Part shown: positions 42,780-49,994 of the stretch, one piece after another | Position numbering within the stretch: the stretch's first letter is position 1 | How the letters are laid out: each line of letters opens with the position of its first letter | The notes under the pieces: generated by a model | Seen by the model: only the letters and a program-made list of their open reading frames with translations | What the model was told of the DNA's origin: nothing | Database searches by the model: none | Translations under genes and position numbers: made by a program | Source: Bacteroidales bacterium | GTDB taxonomy: Bacteria; Bacteroidota; Bacteroidia; Bacteroidales; UBA3824 | Direction: 5' to 3' | DNA: 51,980 nucleotides | Assembly (NCBI GenBank): GCA_017960885.1 | Contig: JAGCYI010000295.1 | Coordinates: 1-51,980 of the forward strand

Positions 42780-43775
42780 CTATTCTTCTATACCCTCAAT
42801 CACATATCTCAAAATCTTTGCGTTGTCTTGGAGGTATTTTACGCGGCGGATGATTTCGTATGGGTGTTTTTCTAATCCTGTTGCTATCGGGTATGATTCT
42901 ATGATGGGCGGGTTGGTGCCATGTTTTACGTATTTGAACTCAAAATATGGTATGTTTTTGACTGGATGCCCCAAGGTGTCGGTGATGTATAGGCGGAACT
43001 TTTCGTAACGCAACCAAGTGTATTTTGATATTTTGGGAGTTTTGATTCTGAGATAGTGTGCGGAACCGCTAAATTCTCTAAAAAATATTTTCAGAGTTTT
43101 ATTATGGTTATCTGTCATTTGTTTGGTTGTGGAATTTAGGGGTTCAACAACGGCTACAGGTTCTTTTGGGGTGAGTTTTAGGGTGTTGTAGAATTGCCCG
43201 TCGTAGAATACGTTTTGAATTATATCTGATTTTGGTTTCTCTTGTTTGTCGACGATGTTGGGATTAAACAATTTTAATCTTGTTTCGGTGGTAAATGTGA
43301 GCAATGCTCCTGCCAAAATTATTAACGAACCTATTATCATTATCTTTTTGTGGCTCTTGGCGATAGATTCTTTGCGGAGGGTTTCGGCGGCGAGTTCGCT
43401 TTGGAAGTTTTCTAAATACCGCTTAACGTCGGGATACTGCTCAAATTCTGAGGTGTCTATCTCGTTGATTTTGTTGATAATGGCTTGATTGTCGGCGCGG
43501 TAGGTCTTGCGTTTTTTCCATAGCTTTGACCAGATGCTGTTCGTCTGGGTGCTCCACATTAATATGTAGGGCAGCAGCATCAACGCTATAAGCACTATAG
43601 CCATTAATCCAAATCCTAGCAGCCTGACAACCACAAACAACGAAACTATCAGTATTACAAAAGGCAAGTCGACACCGATCATCTGCCAGATGTTTTTTGG
43701 GAAACTGTTTTTGTATTCGTACAGATACCGCTCCAACTGCGATTGTATTTTCTGAAATCTTGCTTTCTCGTCCAT
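42780..43775 (-). CDS. Array pair 3, B protein: three-TM protein with exported domain
   Basis: This is a 331-residue protein starting MDEKARFQKIQSQLERYLYE at the ATG at 43775, 4 bases after the A stop; an upstream in-frame start at 43826 would overlap the A gene and is not needed. Two transmembrane helices (about 34-73), a cytosolic hairpin (about 80-145, with FEQYPDVKRYLENFQSEL) and a third transmembrane helix (about 148-166) precede a 165-residue exported domain. That domain contains FYNTLKLTPKEPVAVVEPL, LYITDTLGHPVKNIPYFEF and the ending IIRRVKYLQDNAKILRYVIE. It is the most complete B copy and the best reference for the family. Confidence 0.8.
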   Translation of the reverse strand: MDEKARFQKIQSQLERYLYEYKNSFPKNIWQMIGVDLPFVILIVSLFVVVRLLGFGLMAIVLIALMLLPYILMWSTQTNSIWSKLWKKRKTYRADNQAIINKINEIDTSEFEQYPDVKRYLENFQSELAAETLRKESIAKSHKKIMIIGSLIILAGALLTFTTETRLKLFNPNIVDKQEKPKSDIIQNVFYDGQFYNTLKLTPKEPVAVVEPLNSTTKQMTDNHNKTLKIFFREFSGSAHYLRIKTPKISKYTWLRYEKFRLYITDTLGHPVKNIPYFEFKYVKHGTNPPIIESYPIATGLEKHPYEIIRRVKYLQDNAKILRYVIEGIEE

Positions 43776-43779
43776 GGTG

Positions 43780-46104
43780 CTAATAATTAGAAGAATAGAT
43801 TGAGTAATAAACCGCTTTCTCCGCAATTGTTTGGAGTATGCGTTCGTCCGAAGATGAATGCTTCGACCAAAAATCTATGTAAAAGTGTCCTTTGCCGCTT
43901 CTTATAACTGTGTTGTAGTTTTCTTGTGGCAAAAATGGGTTAACCACGCATTCGCCGAGTGTGGAAATATGGAGGTAATTGCTGTCTAACAATTGAATGC
44001 CTATTTTGCGATAATTGAATGTACGATAATAGTCGGTAGAATCGCCCGGTAAAAGTTCCAATTGCGATACTTTCCAATGAAAAACAGGTTGTTTGTTGAA
44101 TTCGCTCATTACAAAGGATAATTCAGTGCCCTTGTCGGCTCTTAAAAATCTGCTCAACAAACTGTCTTGTATGCCCGATTCGGGTGGATACGGCTTTAAT
44201 TCCTTGCTAAAATTCAACATCCATTCGGTATTTGGCGGCATTGTGATTTCTTCGCTGTTTTTGGGTGCTGGCTCTGTGTTGTTGTCGCCCTTGGTGCTGA
44301 AATATGTTATCACTCCCATAATTACGAGTGCCGAGATGAGTATTATCCTTGTCACTTTTATTCGGTTTTGGTAACGCTCTCGCTTTAGCCGTTTTAGTGC
44401 TGTGGAAAAATGACTGAGCAATGTCTGTGCCTCGTAGTCGTCGCCATAGAGGGTGTCGATCTCGCGGGCAAACATCTCGTATGAGTGCCGAGCCTTGTAA
44501 TACTCGCCGTCGGCTATCAGAACGGGCGACTTTGTGTCGGACAGCACAGCGTTGGTTCCCATTGCTATTATGCTGGCGACGAATCCGGTGAGAGAGATGA
44601 ATTTGCCTGCCTCGCTGTCGGTAATGATGCCGATGATGAATGTAAACACGCTTAGAATCAAAAGGATGTAATAAAACCAGTAGAAAAATATCTCATAAAC
44701 TTTTGGCTTTGGTGCGTCGGTTACCCGTTCGATGCTGCGCTGCATATTTGTAAGCAGGTTTTTGATATTGAGGGCGTTTTCGGTACGTTCGTGGAGCACG
44801 TGTCCGCAAGATTCGCATATATTGCTGATGAGGGGAAAAGGTGCACCGCAGTCGGGACAGTTTGTAATTCCGTGACGTTCTTGCTCCACTCTTTGGTTTT
44901 CGCTGCGGATTATGTCGGCTTCTTTGCCTGATATGTTAAATGCTATATTGGTGCTGCCTTCGATATGTTCGAGAGGTTTTCCGCAGTACATACATTCGTC
45001 GCTGATGAGCGGAATCTGCGCACCGCAGTATGGACAATCGCGGAGGTCTACTTTGGTGTATGATTTTAAACGCAAATTGAGTTGATCGTCTAAATATTGG
45101 TTGATTTCTTCGCTGCTGATACCGTTTCTAATTGCTTTGTTTACAATTGTGTGGCGTTCTAAGTCGGTTAGCACACGGTCGCTGAGGGCAAGGGCTGTGA
45201 GTTTTTTGATGTCAGGCCAATAATCAATTCTACCGCAAAATGGACATTGTTCTATTTCTTCGGGAAAAGCGTTGTTGCACTTAATACATCTTGTTACAGT
45301 TTTTTTGGGGTGAAGTCTTATCCATTGTCGCAACTCTATGTCTAAAAAATCGGATATTTTCCATTCTGGCGTACCGTTTTTAACAGCCTCTTTTATAAAA
45401 TTTTCTCTTTCGTCAAATGTCAGAAGCCTTTTTTTGAGAATATATTTTACATTTCTGATAATATCTCGTGAAATTTCAATGGAGTTTTTTCTTTTAAAAC
45501 TATGATAATACTTTGTGATATAGTTAGTAACATTGTGATTTTTTTCACAATAATACACGCATCCCACAAAAACTGCTATGCATATCAGTAGCAAAATGCC
45601 AAAGTTTAATAATCCTTTCTCTTCACAAATTATTGCAATTATTGCAACAGCGACACTAATAAAACAACCCCAAAGGGCTCGCTCATTATCTTCCTCTTTA
45701 TCTATGTTGTTGCGTTTAACTTCGGTGACAACCTTTTTACACTCATAGTGTATTGTGGTAACTTCTTTGGCTTTTTTGTTTTTTTCTGTATGGTTTTTTA
45801 GCCAAAATGTAACCCTTTCTTTTTTTGATTTTCTATTTGGTATAAAACTGAGTATATTCAACATCTGATTACAATCCGCCACATCTATTGCGCCTTGCTT
45901 GCTTCCGCTGGTAACAAAAGCATTCGGCGACGTCATCCCCGCCGCCATTATCTCTTTTTTTAATTCTGCCCAATATTTTTTTCCGTTAGAAAAAATAGTG
46001 CACATCACATCCTCAATCACAAACCAATGCTTTTTCTCCTGCGCATCGTATCGTACGCGGATGGTTTTGTCGCCAAAGGGGTATTTGATGAAATCTGCGC
46101 TCAT
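43780..46104 (-). CDS. Array pair 3, A protein: Bro-N-like domain, three zinc ribbons, five TM helices, exported domain
   Basis: This is the full-length type, 774 residues. Order: Bro-N-like domain (1-107; KTIRVRYDAQEKKHWFVIED, YWAELKKEI, IDVADCNQMLNILSFIPNRK); two transmembrane helices (about 148-190); helical module (about 210-262); zinc ribbon CIKCNNAFPEEIEQCPFCG; second module (LALSDRVLTDLERHTIVNKA); zinc ribbons CPYCGAQIPLISDECMYCG and CPDCGAPFPLISNICESCG; two transmembrane helices (about 472-525); hairpin with EIDTLYGDDYEAQTLLSHF; transmembrane helix (about 590-610); exported domain (612-774) with KPYPPESG, FHWKVSQLEL and DFWS. Bro-N is known from phage and viral DNA-binding or antirepressor proteins, so finding it on a membrane protein is unexpected. 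The real function is unknown. Confidence 0.8.
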   Translation of the reverse strand: MSADFIKYPFGDKTIRVRYDAQEKKHWFVIEDVMCTIFSNGKKYWAELKKEIMAAGMTSPNAFVTSGSKQGAIDVADCNQMLNILSFIPNRKSKKERVTFWLKNHTEKNKKAKEVTTIHYECKKVVTEVKRNNIDKEEDNERALWGCFISVAVAIIAIICEEKGLLNFGILLLICIAVFVGCVYYCEKNHNVTNYITKYYHSFKRKNSIEISRDIIRNVKYILKKRLLTFDERENFIKEAVKNGTPEWKISDFLDIELRQWIRLHPKKTVTRCIKCNNAFPEEIEQCPFCGRIDYWPDIKKLTALALSDRVLTDLERHTIVNKAIRNGISSEEINQYLDDQLNLRLKSYTKVDLRDCPYCGAQIPLISDECMYCGKPLEHIEGSTNIAFNISGKEADIIRSENQRVEQERHGITNCPDCGAPFPLISNICESCGHVLHERTENALNIKNLLTNMQRSIERVTDAPKPKVYEIFFYWFYYILLILSVFTFIIGIITDSEAGKFISLTGFVASIIAMGTNAVLSDTKSPVLIADGEYYKARHSYEMFAREIDTLYGDDYEAQTLLSHFSTALKRLKRERYQNRIKVTRIILISALVIMGVITYFSTKGDNNTEPAPKNSEEITMPPNTEWMLNFSKELKPYPPESGIQDSLLSRFLRADKGTELSFVMSEFNKQPVFHWKVSQLELLPGDSTDYYRTFNYRKIGIQLLDSNYLHISTLGECVVNPFLPQENYNTVIRSGKGHFYIDFWSKHSSSDERILQTIAEKAVYYSIYSSNY

Positions 46105-46126
46105 ATATATGATGTTTACTCAGTGG

Positions 46127-46134
46127 CAAATATA
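46127..46134 (-). promoter_or_regulatory. -7 element for array pair 3
   Basis: The minus strand reads TATATTTG, 22 bases before the A start codon, between it and the end of the previous B gene. The plus-strand context AGTGGCAAATATA is shared with the element at 49400. Confidence 0.62.
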
Positions 46135-46143
46135 GTTAAATCT

Positions 46144-47142
46144 TTATATTTCCTCTACCATATATTTCAGTTTTCCGCTGTTTTGTTGCAGGTACTGCAT
46201 CCTGCGGGCTATTTCGAGGGGATGGTTTTCTAAGGGGGTGGCTATGGGATACGATTCTATAATCTTGCGATTGTTTTGTTTTAAGCGGTAGATAAAGTCA
46301 AAATAAGGTATTCCGTAAATGGGTGTTCCAATGCTGTCGGTGATGGTGATGCGAATAACGCAACTATCTTTGATACTAGCGTTTGACGAAAACGGCGGCA
46401 TTATTGTGCGCAAAAACGGTTGTTTGCCTTCTACAAAATAGAGGTCAATATTGCATGGTTTTTCAACGGTGATAATGCTGCCCAAAATACTCGGCATGGG
46501 TTTTATGGGGGCAACCGGTGTGTTTGGTGTGAGTTTTAGATAATTGAAATACTCGCCGTTGTAGTATACGTTGGCTATAGAGTCGGCGGTGAGAGTTTCT
46601 GTAGCAGATTTTGCAGCGGTTTTCATTGATTTTATTCGATTAAGTCTGGTGTCGGCATTGAAGGTGATAACACAAAATCCAATGAATACTATAATGCTAA
46701 AAATCATAAGTATTGTGTATCTCTTTTTGATAGAATCTTTTCTAATAGTCTCTTTTTCTACCTCGCTATTATAGTTTTCTAAATAATTTTTTACGTCGGG
46801 ATATGTTTTTAACTCATCTGTTTCTACTTGTTTTATCTTGTTAATAAGTTCTTGGTGGTGAGCTTTAAAGTTTTTTCGCTTGCTGAGCAACCTTTGCCAT
46901 AGCCTGCCTGATTTTCTGAAATAAACATAGAAATATGGCAGCGCTAATGTTATTATCAACAATATTGAAAATAAGGTGATGCCTATTAGTTCGATAATTA
47001 CTACTATTGTGATAATCAATGTAATAAGCGGGAAATCTGCACTTATAAGGTGCCAAATGTTTTTTGGATAACTGTTTTTGTATTCGTACAGGTACCGCTC
47101 TAATTTTGATTGTGTATTGTGAAATTTTGCTTTATCGTCCAT
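46144..47142 (-). CDS. Array pair 2, B protein: three-TM protein with exported domain
   Basis: This is a 332-residue B paralog starting MDDKAKFHNTQSKLERYLYE one base after the stop codon of the paired A gene. Two transmembrane helices (about 34-72), a cytosolic hairpin (about 85-143, with LKTYPDVKNYLENYNSEV), a third transmembrane helix (about 148-165) and an exported domain of about 165 residues follow. That domain shows FNYLKLTPNTPVAPIKPM, ITITDSIGTPIYGIPYFDF and the ending IARRMQYLQQNSGKLKYMVE. It is clearly homologous throughout to the pair 3 B protein. No enzymatic motif is visible. Confidence 0.8.
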   Translation of the reverse strand: MDDKAKFHNTQSKLERYLYEYKNSYPKNIWHLISADFPLITLIITIVVIIELIGITLFSILLIITLALPYFYVYFRKSGRLWQRLLSKRKNFKAHHQELINKIKQVETDELKTYPDVKNYLENYNSEVEKETIRKDSIKKRYTILMIFSIIVFIGFCVITFNADTRLNRIKSMKTAAKSATETLTADSIANVYYNGEYFNYLKLTPNTPVAPIKPMPSILGSIITVEKPCNIDLYFVEGKQPFLRTIMPPFSSNASIKDSCVIRITITDSIGTPIYGIPYFDFIYRLKQNNRKIIESYPIATPLENHPLEIARRMQYLQQNSGKLKYMVEEI

Positions 47143-47143
47143 A

Positions 47144-49375
47144 TTATTTATTTGTTTTGGTTTTGGGTTGGTTTGAAGATATGGTGTAATACTGCGCTTT
47201 TTGCATTATTATTTGAATAAGCGTGTCGGAATTTGTACCGTGCTCCGACCAAAAATCGGCGTAATAATGTCCTGTGCCCCTGCTTATTATTTTGTGATAG
47301 TTGCCGTTGTCGTGCTCGCTTACACGGCTTTCGCTCATTGTGCCGATACGTTTGTAAGTGCTATCTAATAGTTCTATTTTTATAGAATAGTCTGCAATGT
47401 TCTCGAAATCTTTTACACCTGTAGAATTGAGTTCTAATCTATTGATTTTCCAATGGTATACAGGTTCGTCGTTGTCGGCTAAAACAAATGTAAGATGGGC
47501 ATCGTTGGTGGCGGTGATAAAATATGATAATCTTGGTTCTACGCCCGATTCAGGTGGGTAGGGTTTAAGTTCTTTGGTAAGACTTAAAACAGAGTTTGCA
47601 TTGCTTGGAATATTCCACACTTTGGCTTGGGGTGGGGGAGTGTTTTTTTTGTTTTCTTTTTGCGAACTAAAAAATGCAATTATACCAAATATCACCAAGG
47701 CGATGAATGAAATAATTAATGTAACTCTTTGGCGGTTTAGGTAACGTTCTCTTTTTAAGCGATTTATTGTCCTGGCAAATTTATTGAGCAAAGGTTTTGC
47801 CTCAGGGTCGTCGCCGTAGAGTGTTTCTACCTGACGGGCGTACATTTCGTATGCGTAACGAGCTTTGTAATATTCTCCATCTGCTATTTGTGCGGGTGTG
47901 TGCGAATGTCTGATATTGTGAGGCGCGAATAATACAGCCATTATGCTTGAGCAAAATCCTGTCAAGGCTGTTAATTTGCCTACTTCGCTGTTGAACACTA
48001 ACGCCATGATGAATATAAATATGCTCATTATCAATATTATATAATAGATCCAATAGCCCAAAATCTGATATACTTTGGGTTTTGGAGCTTCGTTTACCCG
48101 GTTGATGCTTCTCATAATATTGTCGAGCAGGTTTTTGATATTGAACTTGTTTTCGTAACGCTCGTGGAGCACGTGTCCGCACGATGGGCAGATGTTGCTG
48201 ATAAGCGGAAACGGCGCACCGCAGTCGGGACACTCTTTTAGATTGTGCCTCTCTTCTTCGATTCTTAGGTTTTCGCCGACAATGATTTTTGCTTCGGGTC
48301 CCGATATTTTAAACGGCACTGTATTAGAGCCTTCGATATGTTCGAGAGGTTTGCCGCAATAGAGACATTCGTCGCTTACGAGCGGAATCTGCGCACCGCA
48401 GTAGGGACAGTCGCGGAGGTCTACCTTGGTATATGATTTTAAACGTTGATTAAGCGCATTGAACAGGTATTCGTTGATTTCATTGGGTTTTATGCCGCCT
48501 TGTATTGCTGTTTTTACAATGGTTTTGCGTTCCAAATCGGTGAGCACACGGTCGCTGAGGGCAAGCATTGTAAGACCTTTAATTTTTCGCCAAATCAAGT
48601 TGTACCCACAGAAAGGACATAGCTGGGTTTCGTATGTGATAAACTCTTTGCAATCGGGACAACGTTGCAAACCGCTTGATGGATAATTACTTAGATGTTT
48701 ACGTAAAGCACGGTTGATGTATTTTTCTATTAAAGATTGCTTTATATTTTCTTTTTCTGCCAATTGTATTAATTCTACCTTTTTGGCATAGGTCATCTGG
48801 TTGTTAGCAATAGCAGATGCAATTATTTCTTTAATAGATTGTGGTATAGGGTCTTGGCTTCCTTTGTTGATGTGCACTTTCCCTTGTGTAGAGGAAGAAT
48901 TGCCTTCGGATTTTGTGGTTGAAGCTGCCAGTTTATTCATGTCACATATTGTTCCTATGATAACGAACATAATCCCACCTGAAACTAATGCTGCTTTGAA
49001 CGTATCGTCGTTGTGAGTTATTATCCCTATTGCAAATAATAGCACAACAAAAACAACAGTTCCCAATAATAACCTTCTAAGGTGATGATTACTTTCTTCT
49101 TCTCCTATTCCATTGGTTTGCTGAGTTGCCTCTTTGGGTGATTGTGTTGGATGTGCCGCATTGTATTCCTCGATGGCGTTGTCGAGATATTGATTTATAT
49201 CATCGCTTGAGATGCCTGCCTCTTCGGCTTTGGTAATTATATAGTTGCGCTCTGTGTTGGTAATTTCTCCATCGTATAAGGCAATGGTTATCATCTTAAT
49301 GATTCTTGGTGGAATGGAATTGTTGAGCCCATTCTCCAATTCATTTTTATCGTCTTGCATAACACTTTCGTTCAT
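47144..49375 (-). CDS. Array pair 2, A protein: three helical modules, three zinc ribbons, five TM helices, exported domain
   Basis: This is a 743-residue protein. It has no Bro-N domain; instead it begins with a three-helix module (about 17-68, ITIALYDGEITNTERNYIIT). Two transmembrane helices follow (about 98-138), a second module (about 180-235), zinc ribbon CPDCKEFITYETQLCPFCG, a third module (LALSDRVLTDLERKTIVKTA) and zinc ribbons CPYCGAQIPLVSDECLYCG and CPDCGAPFPLISNICPSCG. Two more transmembrane helices (about 433-485), a hairpin with RQVETLYGDDPEAKPLL, a fifth helix (about 552-575) and an exported domain (about 580-743; KPYPPESGVEP, YHWKINRLEL, DFWSEH) complete it. The second half is very close to the pair 3 A protein, while the first half is different. 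Confidence 0.8.
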   Translation of the reverse strand: MNESVMQDDKNELENGLNNSIPPRIIKMITIALYDGEITNTERNYIITKAEEAGISSDDINQYLDNAIEEYNAAHPTQSPKEATQQTNGIGEEESNHHLRRLLLGTVVFVVLLFAIGIITHNDDTFKAALVSGGIMFVIIGTICDMNKLAASTTKSEGNSSSTQGKVHINKGSQDPIPQSIKEIIASAIANNQMTYAKKVELIQLAEKENIKQSLIEKYINRALRKHLSNYPSSGLQRCPDCKEFITYETQLCPFCGYNLIWRKIKGLTMLALSDRVLTDLERKTIVKTAIQGGIKPNEINEYLFNALNQRLKSYTKVDLRDCPYCGAQIPLVSDECLYCGKPLEHIEGSNTVPFKISGPEAKIIVGENLRIEEERHNLKECPDCGAPFPLISNICPSCGHVLHERYENKFNIKNLLDNIMRSINRVNEAPKPKVYQILGYWIYYIILIMSIFIFIMALVFNSEVGKLTALTGFCSSIMAVLFAPHNIRHSHTPAQIADGEYYKARYAYEMYARQVETLYGDDPEAKPLLNKFARTINRLKRERYLNRQRVTLIISFIALVIFGIIAFFSSQKENKKNTPPPQAKVWNIPSNANSVLSLTKELKPYPPESGVEPRLSYFITATNDAHLTFVLADNDEPVYHWKINRLELNSTGVKDFENIADYSIKIELLDSTYKRIGTMSESRVSEHDNGNYHKIISRGTGHYYADFWSEHGTNSDTLIQIIMQKAQYYTISSNQPKTKTNK

Positions 49376-49399
49376 TGGTAGCCAAAATTAGTTTAGTGG

Positions 49400-49407
49400 C
49401 AAATATA
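49400..49407 (-). promoter_or_regulatory. -7 element for array pair 2
   Basis: The minus strand reads TATATTTG, 24 bases before the A start codon. The surrounding plus-strand sequence AGTGGCAAATATA is the same as at pair 3. Confidence 0.62.
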
Positions 49408-49425
49408 CAAAAAATCTCTATTCCG

Positions 49426-49983
49426 CTATCTTATTCCCTCAATTGTATACCTTGGTTTCGCTATGTCGGGATTAAACAATTTTATTCTTGTTTCGGTGGT
49501 GTATGTGAGCAATGCCCCTGCCACTATTAGTATCAAACCTATTATCCTTATCTTTTTGTGTTTCTTTATGATAGATTCTTTGCGGAGGATCTCGTAAGAG
49601 AGTTCGCTGTGGTATTTTTCTAAATACCGCTGAATGTCGGGATAATGCTCAAACTCTGACGTGTCGATTGCGTTTATCTTGTCTAAGATGGCTTGAAGGT
49701 CGTCGCGGTAGGTCTTGCGTTTCTTCCGTATTTTTGACCAGATGCCTTTCGACTCCCAGATCGTATACACAATGAAGGGCAGGGTACACAATATCATCAA
49801 TGCGATACCCCAAGAGCCGACTCCCAGCAACCTTATGACCAAAAACGCCGAAACTATCAGCATTACAGCAGGAATGTCTTCACCTACCATCTGCCAGATA
49901 GTGTTTGGAAAGCAGTTTTTGTATTGGTACATATACCGCTCCAAGAGTGATTGTATTTTCTGAAATCTTGCTTTCTCGTTCAT
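49426..49983 (-). CDS. Array pair 1, B protein lacking its exported domain
   Basis: This is a 185-residue protein starting MNEKARFQKIQSLLERYMYQ at the ATG at 49983. The two transmembrane helices, hairpin (FEHYPDIQRYLEKYHSEL) and third helix match the pair 3 B protein residue for residue in pattern. After LFNPDIAKP the sequence jumps directly to RYTIEGIR, the equivalent of the last residues of the paralogs (LRYVIEGIEE). An in-frame deletion of roughly 145 codons, near 49455, has removed the exported domain while keeping the frame. A longer reading frame extends upstream to 50253 but runs inside the A gene and has no merit. The product could still insert in the membrane. Confidence 0.72.
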   Translation of the reverse strand: MNEKARFQKIQSLLERYMYQYKNCFPNTIWQMVGEDIPAVMLIVSAFLVIRLLGVGSWGIALMILCTLPFIVYTIWESKGIWSKIRKKRKTYRDDLQAILDKINAIDTSEFEHYPDIQRYLEKYHSELSYEILRKESIIKKHKKIRIIGLILIVAGALLTYTTETRIKLFNPDIAKPRYTIEGIR

Positions 49984-49994
49984 AGCGCTAATGT

